From the NCBI RefSeq assembly GCF_031845305.1, contig NZ_JAVREH010000005.1:176905-240904 (forward strand): a DNA stretch of 64,000 bases. The letters are read 5' to 3'. Made by a program: the position numbers and the translations under genes. Each line of letters opens with the position of its first letter. Positions within the stretch are counted from its first letter, which is position 1. Below the pieces are notes generated by a model that saw only the letters and a program-made list of their open reading frames with translations, did not search any database and was not told the origin of the DNA. Shown one piece after another: positions 1-8,269 of the stretch. This stretch comes from Jatrophihabitans_A lederbergiae. GTDB lineage: Bacteria; Actinomycetota; Actinomycetes; Mycobacteriales; Jatrophihabitantaceae.

Positions 1-91
1 AGGTCCAGCGGAGTGCGGCATCCACCACGGCCACCGAGGCGCCCCGGGACGCGGCCGCCCGACGGACCAGCTCACCGAATGATGTGACCAT
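1..91 (-). CDS. N-terminus of an acyl-CoA synthetase / AMP-dependent ligase-like protein (partial)
   Basis: Only the first 30 codons lie in the window; the gene runs off the left edge. The peptide begins MVTSFGELVRRAAASRGAS, followed by AVVDAALRWT. The pattern FGELVRRAA, then a short gap, then a hydrophobic stretch ending in a Trp-Thr is how many AMP-binding acyl-CoA synthetases begin. A strong Shine-Dalgarno (GAAGGAGG) sits just upstream of the ATG, so the start is secure. The family call is an inference from very little sequence. It is transcribed away from the sigma factor gene. Confidence 0.4.
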   Translation of the reverse strand, partial: MVTSFGELVRRAAASRGASVAVVDAALRWT

Positions 92-339
92 CGAACCTCC
101 TTCGGATGCGGACGCGGGCGCGGCAACAGCCGGGCTTTGACAGGTTATGGCACGCTACTGCCGAGTAATTCCAGCATGTTACCGATGGAGCTCGATTCCT
201 CGGGTCATGATCCGTAATCTGGACGAGTCCGTCGGATGGGGGAAGCGGGCACCTTCCAGCACGCTGCATCGCAGAGTACGTTCCGTGCTGCGGAGTGCTG
301 GCCAACCGGCGTCGACCATCAGGAAGCGGGCGAGGTGAG

Positions 340-1041
340 ATGAGCGCCTCCGCCATGGGTCCGCTGGCAGCCGGGCCGTCGAATCCGGCCGTCCGGCGCG
401 AACCCAGCGCCAACGCACAGCAAGACCCAGCCGCCGCCGACGATCCGGCCGTGCAGCAGGACGCCGGCAGCGAGACCGCGACGATGGAGGCGGAGCACGC
501 CCCGAGCTGGACGCTGGTGCAGGCGGCGCAGCAGGGCGACGGCGAGGCGTTCGCGACGCTGTACGACCGCTACGTCGACTCGGTCTTCCGGTTCATCTAC
601 TACCGGGTCAACGATCGGGCACTCGCCGAGGACTTCACCTCCGAGACCTTCCTCAGGGCACTGCGGCGGATCTCGACGATCACCTACCAGGGACGCGACA
701 TCGGGGCCTGGTTCATGACCATCGCCAGGAACATCGTGTTCGACCACGTCAAGTCGGCCCGGTTCCGGCTGGAGCTGACGACCGGTGACGTGCTGGTGGG
801 GAACGAGAGCGAGACGAGCCCCGAGGCGACCGTCCTGGCCCACCTCGGCAACGCCCGCTTGCTGCAGGCCGTGAACGACCTCGGGGACGAGCAGAAGGAA
901 TGCATCGTCCTGCGGTTCCTCAGCGGGCTCTCGGTGGCGGAGACCGCGTCGGCGATGGGCAAGAACGACGGCGCGATCAAAGCCCTGCAGCACCGGGCGG
1001 TGAAACGGCTGGCGGGCATCCTGGGCGATGAGCTCCAATGA
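340..1041 (+). CDS. ECF RNA polymerase sigma factor, BldN-like
   Basis: A sigma-70 family ECF factor of 233 residues that would direct RNA polymerase to a specific promoter set. Region 2 lies near residues 70-115 (YDRYVDSVFRFIYYRV, then LAEDFTSETFLRALRRI). Region 4 is at the C-terminus (CIVLRFLSGLSVAETASAM, then AIKALQHRAVKRL). Before region 2 there is an Ala/Pro-rich extension of about 55 residues, longer than in most ECF factors but like the extension of Streptomyces BldN. The ATG at 340 has GCGAGGTGAG upstream; an in-frame ATG at 295 has no such site. The next gene is a DUF5667 membrane protein, as in Streptomyces, where BldN is followed by its anti-sigma RsbN. The BldN assignment rests on this pairing and on the extension. 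Confidence 0.85.
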   Translation: MSASAMGPLAAGPSNPAVRREPSANAQQDPAAADDPAVQQDAGSETATMEAEHAPSWTLVQAAQQGDGEAFATLYDRYVDSVFRFIYYRVNDRALAEDFTSETFLRALRRISTITYQGRDIGAWFMTIARNIVFDHVKSARFRLELTTGDVLVGNESETSPEATVLAHLGNARLLQAVNDLGDEQKECIVLRFLSGLSVAETASAMGKNDGAIKALQHRAVKRLAGILGDELQ

Positions 1042-1177
1042 GCGCGCAAGCTGCCGATGGATACCTCGTAACCCTGGCCGCGCGGGCGTCGTTGAACGCA
1101 GCGAACCACGTCCGGGGCGCCAGTTCCTGCCGGTCGCCCAGCCCGGACTGCACTTCTGATGGCGGACGGAGGGTCTG

Positions 1178-2779
1178 ATGAGCGCCGGTAAGTTCGCTCC
1201 CAAACCCCTCGGCCGGCGCAGTGTCCGGGGTCCGTCCGGCGGTGACCCGGCCCGCGACTCCGTCGGGGTCGAGCACGACCTGACCTCGCGGCTCCGCCGA
1301 CTTCCGGCAGCTGCCGCACCCGACCCCGAGTTCAAGGCCGACCTGCGCTCCCAGCTCGCGTCCATCACCGCCCGGGTCGTCGCGGAATCGGCCGCCGAGC
1401 CACCGTCCGGACGCGTGGAAACGCCTGCCGCCAGGCGGCGCCTGAGGGCGTTCGGGTTCCTCCGCCGGCCGATCCTGACCTTCGCCGTCGCATCGCTGGT
1501 GCTGGTGGTGCTGCTGGGGCTGACGGTGTGGATGTCGGGCGGGTCGCTGCCCGGGCAGTCGCTCTACCGGGTGAAGCGGGCCAGCGAGAACGTCCAGCTC
1601 TCGATGGTCAGCGGCGACGCGGCGAGGGGCCGGACGTATTTGTCCCTGGCCACGAAACGGATTCACGAGGCCACCGAACTGCTGGGCAAGCCTGACGCCC
1701 TGGCGTTCCCCGAACCCGGCCGGCACGGTCGCTCGCCCTCCGGGGGACGGGCGACGGGCATTCTCGCGGCGGGCGGCGGGGTAAGCGCGCATACGGCCGC
1801 TCTGGTGGACGACACCCTCACCAACGCCGACAGCGACACCCGAAGCGGCATGCAACTGCTGGGGCGCGCGGCGGTGTCGCAAGTGTCCGCCGATCCGCTG
1901 GCCGGGCTGGTGGCATGGTCGCCGGCGCAGCGGGCAGGACTCGATGCGTTGTGGACCCGCGCCCCGGCCGGCGGCCTGCGGAACCGGGTGCAGACCTCCA
2001 TGGACGTGCTGCAGCGGATCGATGTCCGGACGGCTGAGCTGACGGCGAAGCTGGGATGCCTCTGCCTGTCGCTGGCCGTCGCCGATGAACTGGGGCCGCT
2101 GCCGTGCGGTCCGTGCAGCCAGGTGAAGGTGCCTGACTCGACCGGTACGCCGACCGCCCCTAACCTCTCCGGGCTGCTGTCCGCGATTCCGCCAGGCAGC
2201 ACCGCGGTTCCCGGTACGGGGTTACCCGCGCCGGCCTCCTCCGGCCAGGGTGGCAGCTCGGCGGACTCCACCGGTGCGAACGGCTCCGGTACGAACAGCT
2301 CCGGTACGAACGGCTCCGGCGGAACACCGAGCTCGGGCGGCGGCGGTGGAACACCGAGCTCGGGCGGCGGCGCAAGCAGCTCGGGGCACCCAGGCGGCGC
2401 CGGCACCTCGGGTGGTAGCGGCAACTCAGGCGGCACCGGGAACTCGAGCGGCACCGGTGGCTCAGGGACTGGCGGCTCAGGGACTGGCGGCTCAGGGACT
2501 GGCGGCTCAGGGACTGGCGGCTCAGGGACTGGCGGCTCAGGCACCGGCGCCCCTGGCGGCATCGGCACCGTCAGCGCGCCGGTGTCCCTGCCGCCACTGC
2601 CGACAGCACCGCCGACAGCACTGCCGCCCGGCCCGCCGCTCCCCTCGGTCAGCCTCGGAACCGGCGGCGCGGGCGGCTCGGCCCCCGGCGTGAGCACCGG
2701 CATCGGTCCCAGTGGAGTCTCTGCCTCGGTGTCACCGCTGCCCGGAATCACAGTGCCGGGCGGCAAGGAACCGAACTGA
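1178..2779 (+). CDS. DUF5667 membrane protein, candidate anti-sigma factor (RsbN-like)
   Basis: 533 residues. An N-terminal cytoplasmic part of about 97 residues precedes one transmembrane helix (about 98-119). The hallmark DUF5667 segment follows (PGQSLYRVKRASENVQL, about 125-141) and extends through a helical region to about 330. The last 190 residues are low-complexity Gly/Ser/Thr/Pro, including perfect SGTGG repeats, and would lie outside the membrane. ATG 1178 has GGACGGAGGG upstream. It lies 136 bp after the sigma gene in the same direction. In Streptomyces the DUF5667 protein RsbN holds BldN inactive at the membrane; that role is inferred here. The long Gly/Ser tail is unusual and may be a flexible exposed region. 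Confidence 0.75.
   Translation: MSAGKFAPKPLGRRSVRGPSGGDPARDSVGVEHDLTSRLRRLPAAAAPDPEFKADLRSQLASITARVVAESAAEPPSGRVETPAARRRLRAFGFLRRPILTFAVASLVLVVLLGLTVWMSGGSLPGQSLYRVKRASENVQLSMVSGDAARGRTYLSLATKRIHEATELLGKPDALAFPEPGRHGRSPSGGRATGILAAGGGVSAHTAALVDDTLTNADSDTRSGMQLLGRAAVSQVSADPLAGLVAWSPAQRAGLDALWTRAPAGGLRNRVQTSMDVLQRIDVRTAELTAKLGCLCLSLAVADELGPLPCGPCSQVKVPDSTGTPTAPNLSGLLSAIPPGSTAVPGTGLPAPASSGQGGSSADSTGANGSGTNSSGTNGSGGTPSSGGGGGTPSSGGGASSSGHPGGAGTSGGSGNSGGTGNSSGTGGSGTGGSGTGGSGTGGSGTGGSGTGGSGTGAPGGIGTVSAPVSLPPLPTAPPTALPPGPPLPSVSLGTGGAGGSAPGVSTGIGPSGVSASVSPLPGITVPGGKEPN
2459..2548 (+). repeat. 15-bp tandem repeat, five perfect units plus one diverged
   Basis: The unit GGCTCAGGGACTGGC repeats exactly five times (2459-2533), followed by a sixth copy with three changes (2534-2548). 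It is in frame with the DUF5667 gene and encodes GSGTG units. The identity at third codon positions shows recent copying rather than protein-level selection, so the copy number is probably variable between strains. Confidence 0.95.
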
Positions 2780-2845
2780 CGCATCGGCTGACTACGCTCG
2801 GGCCGGCCGATCCGGTTTCCACGCCGAGCGCCGAAGGAGGCCCGA

Positions 2846-3706
2846 GTGCCCAGCCGTTCCGCGGGCGCAGCCGCGCGCGAGGTCGAGGACGCCCTGCGGG
2901 TTCCCGCCCGAGCCGAGGCCGCCGCCTTCTTCGACGTGGACAACACCATGGTCGTCGGGGCGTCGATCTTCCACTTCGCCAAGGGGCTGGCCGCCCGCAA
3001 GCACTTCTCGACCAAGGACCTGCGCAGGTTCGTGTGGCAGCAGGTCAAGTTCCGGGCCGGTGGCGAGGGCGCCGAGGACATCGCCCGCGCCCGGGAGTCG
3101 GCACTCGCGTTCGTGGCGGGCAAGCCGGTGGCCGAGATCGTCGCCATGTCGGAGGAGATCTACGACGAGGTCATCGCGGCCAAGGTCTATTCGGGCACCA
3201 GGGCACTCGCCCAGCTCCACCTCGACGCCGGTGAGCGGGTCTGGCTGGTGACGGCCACGCCGGAGGACCTGGCCAAGATCATCGCGACCCGGCTGGGCGT
3301 GACCGGAGCCATCGGTACCCGGGCGGAGGAACGGGACGGCCTGTTCACCGGGCGGCTGATCGGGGAGCTGCTGCACGGCGAGGCGAAGGCCGCCGCGGTG
3401 CGCGACCTGGCCGTTCGGGAGTGCCTGGACCTGGCCCAGTGCGCGGCGTACTCCGACTCGATCAACGACCTTCCGATGCTGTCCCTGGTCGGGCGGCCGG
3501 TCGCGGTCAACCCGGACTCGGCGCTGCAGAACGAGGCGCGGCGGCGGGGATGGGAGATCCGCGACTTCCGAACCGGACGCAAGGCCGCCCGGATCGGCAT
3601 TCCCACCGCGCTTGCGGTCAGCACGGCGGGTGGTGCGGTCGCCTCCGGCATCGCGATCCGCCGGCGGCAGGAACGGGCACGTCAGGCCGGACACCGCCGC
3701 CGCTAG
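2846..3706 (+). CDS. HAD-IB family phosphatase (SerB-like)
   Basis: A 286-residue haloacid dehalogenase phosphatase of subfamily IB. Motif I is FFDVDNTM with the nucleophile Asp near residue 30. Motif II Thr is in VTATPEDLAKI. The motif III Lys is in the GEAKAAAVRDLA stretch, and motif IV is AYSDSINDLPML. The C-terminus ends in a short hydrophobic stretch and an Arg-rich tail. GTG 2846 is chosen because GAAGGAGG lies just upstream. The family includes phosphoserine phosphatase, but many actinobacterial members (such as M. tuberculosis SerB1/Rv0505c, in the same relative position) have no proven substrate. Its end overlaps the end of the convergent acyltransferase gene by four bases. Confidence 0.85.
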   Translation: MPSRSAGAAAREVEDALRVPARAEAAAFFDVDNTMVVGASIFHFAKGLAARKHFSTKDLRRFVWQQVKFRAGGEGAEDIARARESALAFVAGKPVAEIVAMSEEIYDEVIAAKVYSGTRALAQLHLDAGERVWLVTATPEDLAKIIATRLGVTGAIGTRAEERDGLFTGRLIGELLHGEAKAAAVRDLAVRECLDLAQCAAYSDSINDLPMLSLVGRPVAVNPDSALQNEARRRGWEIRDFRTGRKAARIGIPTALAVSTAGGAVASGIAIRRRQERARQAGHRRR

Positions 3707-4614
3707 TGCCAGACCGAGCGACGCTGCATGAGCAGCCGGTAGAGGCTGCTCTGGATCTGCTCCCGTACCCGGTCGGTCAGTTCGAACACCAGCATCGGGT
3801 CCTCGGCGGATTCCGGGCCGTACCCTGCCGTCTCGATCGGCTCCCCGAACTCGATGTGCCACTTGCTGGGCAGCGGGATGAGGCCGAGCGGGCCGAGCCA
3901 TGGAAACGTCGGGGTGAGCGGGAAGTACGGCAGCCCGAGCACCCGGGCGATCGTCTTGGCGTTGCCCAGCATCGGGTGGATCTCTTCGGAGCCGACGATC
4001 GCGGTGGGAATGATCGGCGCCCCGGTACGCAGCGCCGCCGAGACGAACCCGCCGCGGCCGAAGCGCTGCAACTTGTACCGGTCCACGAACGGCTTGCCGA
4101 TGCCCTTGAATCCCTCCGGCCACACCCCGACGAGCTCACCGGATCTCAGCAGCCGCTCGGCGTCCGGATTGCAGGCCAGCGTGCTGCCGGTCTTGCGAGC
4201 GAGCTGCCCGAGCACCGGGGTGGTGAACACCAGGTCAGCACCGAGCATCCGGAGGAAGCGGTGGTCGGGAGTCTCCTCGTGCACGGCCGTCGCCGTCATC
4301 ACGCCGTCCAGCGCCCACAGGCCGCCGGCATGGTTGGCGACGATGAGCGCACCGGAGTCCGCCGGGAGGTGCTGGACTCCGGTCACCTCGGTGCGAAACC
4401 AGTTGCGGTAAAGCTGCCTGGCCGCCGGCAGCACTGTCGACTCGGTCAGCTCGGGATCGAAGCCGAACTCGTCCACGTCGTAGTCGCCGGTGATCCGCCG
4501 CCGCAGGAAGGCCAGGCCCGCGGCTGCCCGGCGTTCCCACTCAGACTCAACGCGGGCCGGCGGCTCGGCCGGCTGCTGATCCGGGTGTAGTGGGATGATC
4601 CGTGCCTCAGCCAT
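3703..4614 (-). CDS. lysophospholipid acyltransferase family protein (PlsC-like)
   Basis: 303 residues. The acyltransferase block I is ANHAGGLWALDG, a variant with a wider His-Asp spacing than the usual HX4D. Block III appears as VWPEGFKGIGKPF and block IV as GAPIIPTAIVGSEEI. It probably acylates a lysophospholipid or related lipid at the membrane. ATG 4614 follows CCAGGTGGC and overlaps the end of the upstream epimerase gene, so the two are translationally coupled. An in-frame ATG at 4641 would add nine residues. The pair matches Rv0501-Rv0502 of M. tuberculosis. Its substrate cannot be told from sequence. Confidence 0.8.
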   Translation of the reverse strand: MAEARIIPLHPDQQPAEPPARVESEWERRAAAGLAFLRRRITGDYDVDEFGFDPELTESTVLPAARQLYRNWFRTEVTGVQHLPADSGALIVANHAGGLWALDGVMTATAVHEETPDHRFLRMLGADLVFTTPVLGQLARKTGSTLACNPDAERLLRSGELVGVWPEGFKGIGKPFVDRYKLQRFGRGGFVSAALRTGAPIIPTAIVGSEEIHPMLGNAKTIARVLGLPYFPLTPTFPWLGPLGLIPLPSKWHIEFGEPIETAGYGPESAEDPMLVFELTDRVREQIQSSLYRLLMQRRSVWH

Positions 4615-5704
4615 GCCGCGCCACCTGGCCCCGCGGAGCACGCAGCGGGCTCGATGGTATCGGTTCCAGCTCCGGTTCGGTTCCGAGCAGCCGCGCGACC
4701 CGTGCCTCGCCGGCCCGGACGAGCTGGGGTGCCAGCACCGGCTCCACCGGACGTCCGGTGAGGAACGACTCGAACGCCGAAGCCGTGGTGTAGGCAGGGG
4801 TGTAACCGAAGTCGGATTTCAGCTTGGTGTTGTCGACGACGCGGCCGAAGTTCAGAAATTGCATCTGCTCGGGTGAGAAGTCCACCATCCCGCTGCGGCG
4901 GACCGCCCGTCCGACGAAGGCGACCGCAGGTGCGGGCACCGGCAGCGCGATCCGGCCGGCCCGGCGGATGGCCTGGCTGAGCATGAGAACGCCGTCCCCG
5001 GCCACGTTGAACGTGCCGGGACGGCTGGATGTGCTGGCGAGCCGCAGGATCTCGATGGCGTCGCTCTCGTGCAGCAGCTGCAGCCGCGGGTCGAAGCCGA
5101 ACGCGGTGGGCACGACGGGCAGCTGGAAGTACCGGGTCAGCGGGGTGTCGATGAACGGCCCGACGAAGTTGGCGAACCGGAGCAGGGTGACGTCGATGTC
5201 GGGTCGGCGCCGCAGAAATCCTCGCACGTACCCCTCGACCTCGACGGCGTCCTTGGCGTAGCCGCTCCGTGGCAGTGACTTGGCCGCCATGTCCTCGCTG
5301 AAGATGGCCGGATCGCGCGGTGACGTGCCGTACACCGACGTGGTCGACTTCACCACCAGCCGCTGGACCGTCTCGGACTTCTGGCACGCCGCCAGCAGCT
5401 GCATCGTGCCGATGACGTTGAGCTCTTTCATCGGCGTCCGACCGCCGGCGCCGTGCGGGGTGGCCGTCACCGAGGCGTGCACCACGGTGTCGACGCGCGC
5501 TTGGCTGATGACCTTGGCGATCAACGGATTACGAATGTCGGCACGGACGAACTCGGTGCGGCCCAGCAGGTCCAGGTCGGCGCGGGACGGCGGTACCGTG
5601 TCGACCCCGATGATGCGGTCGATGGTCGGATCGGCGCCCAACCGCCCGGAAAGCCGGCTTCCGAGGTAACGGCTCACACCGGTGACAAGAACGACTCGGG
5701 TCAC
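4607..5704 (-). CDS. NAD-dependent epimerase/dehydratase, extended SDR (Rv0501/GalE-like)
   Basis: 365 residues. A Rossmann nucleotide-binding start (VVLVTGVSRYLGSRLSGRL) lies at residues 4-22. The active-site region shows STTSVYG and a downstream SGYAKDAVE in which the YxxxK pair is YAKDA-like and altered (Tyr followed by Ala-Lys). A sugar-nucleotide epimerase or dehydratase role is known for the family, but the loss of a clear YxxxK makes catalysis uncertain. It is followed with an 8-bp overlap by the acyltransferase gene. The ATG starts with MTRVVLVTG and no better start exists. The order tiny basic protein, epimerase, acyltransferase is conserved in actinobacteria. Confidence 0.8.
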   Translation of the reverse strand: MTRVVLVTGVSRYLGSRLSGRLGADPTIDRIIGVDTVPPSRADLDLLGRTEFVRADIRNPLIAKVISQARVDTVVHASVTATPHGAGGRTPMKELNVIGTMQLLAACQKSETVQRLVVKSTTSVYGTSPRDPAIFSEDMAAKSLPRSGYAKDAVEVEGYVRGFLRRRPDIDVTLLRFANFVGPFIDTPLTRYFQLPVVPTAFGFDPRLQLLHESDAIEILRLASTSSRPGTFNVAGDGVLMLSQAIRRAGRIALPVPAPAVAFVGRAVRRSGMVDFSPEQMQFLNFGRVVDNTKLKSDFGYTPAYTTASAFESFLTGRPVEPVLAPQLVRAGEARVARLLGTEPELEPIPSSPLRAPRGQVARHG

Positions 5705-5850
5705 GCCAGCACCTCACCCCGCGTGGAACAGCACAACCACGACGTAAGCGGTCGCGCCTGCTTGAAATGCCGATAGTAGTTGTCGCGCGGTGGGTCCCGC
5801 GACGAACCGCAACCCCTCGATGGTCTTGAGCAGAAACAGAGGCAGAAACA

Positions 5851-5883
5851 GAGCTGGCCCCCCACGACGTGGGAGGCCAGCTC
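5851..5883 (-). terminator. strong hairpin after the tiny basic protein gene
   Basis: GAGCTGGCC (5851-5859) pairs with GGCCAGCTC (5875-5883). Inside it, CCCAC (5861-5865) pairs with GTGGG (5869-5873) around a three-base loop. Read on the minus strand it follows the 32-residue gene by about 17 bases, and TGTTTCTG-type sequence comes after it, so it fits an intrinsic terminator for that gene. It may also protect the 3' end of the mRNA. Confidence 0.75.
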
Positions 5884-5899
5884 AAAAGAACGGGTGGTG

Positions 5900-5998
5900 T
5901 TACTTCTTGTTGCGGCGCTGCACGCGCGTCTTCTTCAGCAGCTTGCGGTGCTTCTTCTTCGCCATCCGCTTGCGGCGCTTCTTGATGACAGAACCCAT
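5900..5998 (-). CDS. 32-residue basic protein, AURKAIP1/COX24-domain family (Rv0500B-type, bS22-like)
   Basis: The gene encodes MGSVIKKRRKRMAKKKHRKL followed by LKKTRVQRRNKK: 20 Lys/Arg/His residues out of 32. This is the conserved AURKAIP1/COX24 short form, known in mycobacteria as a small ribosomal protein found near the decoding region. It is preceded by GTGAGGTAG and followed by a strong hairpin. Its place between a small HTH gene and an epimerase is the same as Rv0500B. It is too short for standard ORF thresholds. The sequence match to the family is very clear; the ribosomal role is from family knowledge. Confidence 0.93.
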   Translation of the reverse strand: MGSVIKKRRKRMAKKKHRKLLKKTRVQRRNKK

Positions 5999-6224
5999 TG
6001 CACTACCTCACTAGCATGATCGACTCGCGTCACTGGACCTGCGAAGTCGCGTGACCTTGGCTGACTGGAAGAGCTGGCTTGCTTTGCAGAACCTGCGAAA
6101 CGTGGCTGGCACCGCTGAACTCCGTGCCACTGGGAGGCAGCTTACCGTGCGGTGTCGGCCGCGGATGACACCACTGCTGAGCACCGCGAGCGCACCGGCC
6201 GCCCTGGGCAGCTGAGCGGCTTGA

Positions 6225-6428
6225 TCAGCCGGCCTCGAAGAAGGCGCCCTTCAGATAATCCTGGACGGCCTGCTCGGGCACCCGGAACGACCGACCGACC
6301 CGAACAGCAGGCAACTCGCCCGCGTGCACCATGCGGTACACCGTCATCTTGGACACGCGCATTACCGCGGCGACCTCGGCCACCGTCAGAAAACGCACCT
6401 CGCGCAGCCCCTCGGAGGAGATGCTCAT
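6225..6428 (-). CDS. small MerR/excisionase-type helix-turn-helix protein (Rv0500A-like)
   Basis: 67 residues. The DNA-binding core is FLTVAEVAAVMRVSKMTVYRM followed by VHAGELPAVRVGRSFRVPE. This is a winged-helix fold of the BldC/excisionase (helix_turn_helix_17) type, the same superfamily as the true BldC at 48032. The ATG follows GGTGAAGC. It lies upstream of the 32-residue protein gene in the same direction, with about 225 bases between them. In M. tuberculosis the equivalent Rv0500A sits directly after proC; here the TetR/epimerase cassette separates it from proC. It is probably a regulator; no target is evident. Confidence 0.85.
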   Translation of the reverse strand: MSISSEGLREVRFLTVAEVAAVMRVSKMTVYRMVHAGELPAVRVGRSFRVPEQAVQDYLKGAFFEAG

Positions 6429-6540
6429 GCTTCACCGGACCTTCGGCACGTGACAGTGAGCCGGCTTCCCGCCGGCAAGCTGACACGCACGTGCTCGCAC
6501 GAGACTAGCGGTACCGCTGTGGCGGATGTGGCCGATGCGC

Positions 6541-7119
6541 TCACGAATCGGTGTCACAGCCGCAAAGCGCTACGCGCAACTGTTCGATTGCATCGTCCAT
6601 GAGGGTGGGAAAGTCCTCCTGCTCCGACTGCCCGGCCCACCTGTCGAATGCGGTGGTGAACGCTGCGATGCCCGCGCGGGCGGTGAGGGTGGCGCTCACA
6701 TCGTCGACGCCCCTGGTGCGCAGGGCGTCAGCGACCGCTGTCGTGAGTGCATCCATCTTGATGAGTTCGCGCTCGCGAAGTTCCAGAGAGGATGCGATGA
6801 GCTGTTGTCGCTGGCGGACAGGCTCACCCCACTTGACCAAGGCGGCGCCGCCGATGGCGAGCGCCGTCGTCACAGCCTCGACAGGCCGCGCTGATTCCGG
6901 AGCGCGACGCACCTCGTCAACGACTGCGCGCTGAAAATCGACCGACCCGGTGAACAACACCTCGCGTTTGTCGGTGTAGTGGCGGAAGAACGACCGTTTC
7001 TTCAAGCCGGCGCGCTCGGCGATCTCGGCCACCGTGACGTCGTCGTACCCGCGTTCGCTGAACAGCTCCATGGCGGCTGCTCGCAGCCTGCCCTGCGCGT
7101 CCGGATCCCAACGTGACAT
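6541..7119 (-). CDS. TetR family transcriptional regulator
   Basis: 192 residues. The N-terminal HTH is AAAMELFSERGYDDVTVAEI followed by AERAGLKKRSFFRHYTDK, a classic TetR DNA-binding domain. The rest is the helical ligand-binding part. It diverges from an SDR gene 119 bases away, and two matching 13-bp palindromes lie in that gap, so it very likely represses itself and the SDR gene. The inducer is unknown. TetR gene, SDR gene and a broken monooxygenase-like ORF together interrupt a gene order that is otherwise conserved, so this pair looks like a later insertion. Confidence 0.88.
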   Translation of the reverse strand: MSRWDPDAQGRLRAAAMELFSERGYDDVTVAEIAERAGLKKRSFFRHYTDKREVLFTGSVDFQRAVVDEVRRAPESARPVEAVTTALAIGGAALVKWGEPVRQRQQLIASSLELRERELIKMDALTTAVADALRTRGVDDVSATLTARAGIAAFTTAFDRWAGQSEQEDFPTLMDDAIEQLRVALCGCDTDS

Positions 7120-7141
7120 GACCCCATCCTAGACGCGTAGC

Positions 7142-7189
7142 GACACTGAGTGTCATCACGTGCTAGCTTCAATGAAGACACCTGGTGTC
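7142..7189. promoter_or_regulatory. two TetR-type operator palindromes in the divergent promoter
   Basis: GACACTGAGTGTC (7142-7154) and GACACCTGGTGTC (7177-7189) are each perfect 13-base palindromes with a single central base, both followed by ATC. They share the form GACACYnRGTGTC and start 35 bases apart. They sit between the tetR start (7119) and the SDR start (7238). Paired, near-identical palindromes in a divergent TetR promoter are the usual operator layout. Confidence 0.8.
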
Positions 7190-7237
7190 ATCGCTGGTGC
7201 ACCGCACCGGGGCCCAGGTCCGACAGAGGTAGGGATC

Positions 7238-8203
7238 ATGCGTGTTTTCGTCACCGGTGCGACCGGTTTCATCGGTTCAGCAATCGTGAAAGAGCTCGTC
7301 GAACACGGCCACGACGTGATCGGTCTCGCCCGTTCCGATGCGTCCGCCAAGTCGCTCGTCGCGGCGGGGGCGACGCCCCACCTCGGTTCGGTGCAGGACC
7401 TCGACAGCCTTCGCGCCGGCGCGGCGAAGGCGGATGGCGCGATCCACACCGCGTTCTTCCACGAGTTCTCCCACGCCAGCCTCGGCACACGGATGCGCGT
7501 GATCCTCGGCGGCAACCCCCGCAACATCGTGCCCAGGTTCCTGGCCGCGACCTTGGCCGCCGACCGCAGCGCCATCGAAGCGATCGGCACCTCGCTGAAG
7601 GGTTCCGACCGCCCTCTCGTGGCGACGTTCGCCACCATGGCGCTGACACCGGGGCGCGTCGGAACAGAGGACGACGCAGTCGACTCCAACGCCGTCGGCG
7701 GCCCTCGGGGAGCCACCGAACGCACCATGCTCGAGCTGGCCTCGCGAGGTGTGCGGACCTCCGTCGTGCGCTTGCCGCCGGTCGTGCACGGCGACGGCGA
7801 CCGCGGCGGGTTCATCCCCCAGATGATCAGCACCGCGCGCAAGAGCAACGTGTCCAACTACGGCGCCGACGGACGCAACCGGTGGGCCGCCGTGCATCGC
7901 CTCGACGCGGCACACCTGTTCGTGCAGGCGTTGGAGAACGGCGAGGCAGGCTCGGTATACCACGGGGTCGCGGAAGAGGGCATCCCGGTGATCGACATCG
8001 CGACCGCGATCGGCCGGCGCCTGGACCTGCCCGTGACCGCCGCAACACCGAAGGAGATCAAGGACCGGTTCAGCTTTATCGCGCCCTTCATCGAAGTCGA
8101 CAACCCCGTGACCAGCGCGTCGACCAGGACCCGACTGACCTGGGAACCCACCCACCGCCCACTGCTCGACGACCTCGCGCGCGGCACCTACTTCACGAAC
8201 TAG
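7238..8203 (+). CDS. NAD(P)-dependent SDR / epimerase family oxidoreductase
   Basis: 321 residues. It begins MRVFVTGATGFIGSAIVKEL, an atypical-SDR Rossmann start (GATGFIGS). No classical YxxxK is obvious, which fits the atypical NAD(P)H-binding SDRs that are often under TetR control. ATG 7238 is chosen because CAGAGGTAGGG precedes it; the upstream in-frame ATG at 7160 would put the operators inside the coding region. It is divergent from the TetR gene and presumably repressed by it. It may reduce a small toxic or xenobiotic carbonyl compound; the substrate is unknown. Confidence 0.8.
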   Translation: MRVFVTGATGFIGSAIVKELVEHGHDVIGLARSDASAKSLVAAGATPHLGSVQDLDSLRAGAAKADGAIHTAFFHEFSHASLGTRMRVILGGNPRNIVPRFLAATLAADRSAIEAIGTSLKGSDRPLVATFATMALTPGRVGTEDDAVDSNAVGGPRGATERTMLELASRGVRTSVVRLPPVVHGDGDRGGFIPQMISTARKSNVSNYGADGRNRWAAVHRLDAAHLFVQALENGEAGSVYHGVAEEGIPVIDIATAIGRRLDLPVTAATPKEIKDRFSFIAPFIEVDNPVTSASTRTRLTWEPTHRPLLDDLARGTYFTN

Positions 8204-8269
8204 ACCCATGACCGCCGCCGAATCACGTCCGCAGGTGCGGGTCTCCGACGACCTTGAATGGAACCTCCC

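Noticed and set aside
977..1882. Long minus-strand ORF across the sigma/DUF5667 junction
   Set aside because: Arg/Gly/Pro-rich antisense shadow typical of high-GC DNA, with no domain.
2250..2693. 147-residue Ala/Arg-rich ORF inside the DUF5667 gene
   Set aside because: It is a frame shadow of the 15-base repeats and has no ribosome site or domain.
4446..5387. 313-residue ORF antisense-frame product within the epimerase/acyltransferase region
   Set aside because: Same-strand shadow frame of two well-supported genes; Arg/His-rich and without motifs.
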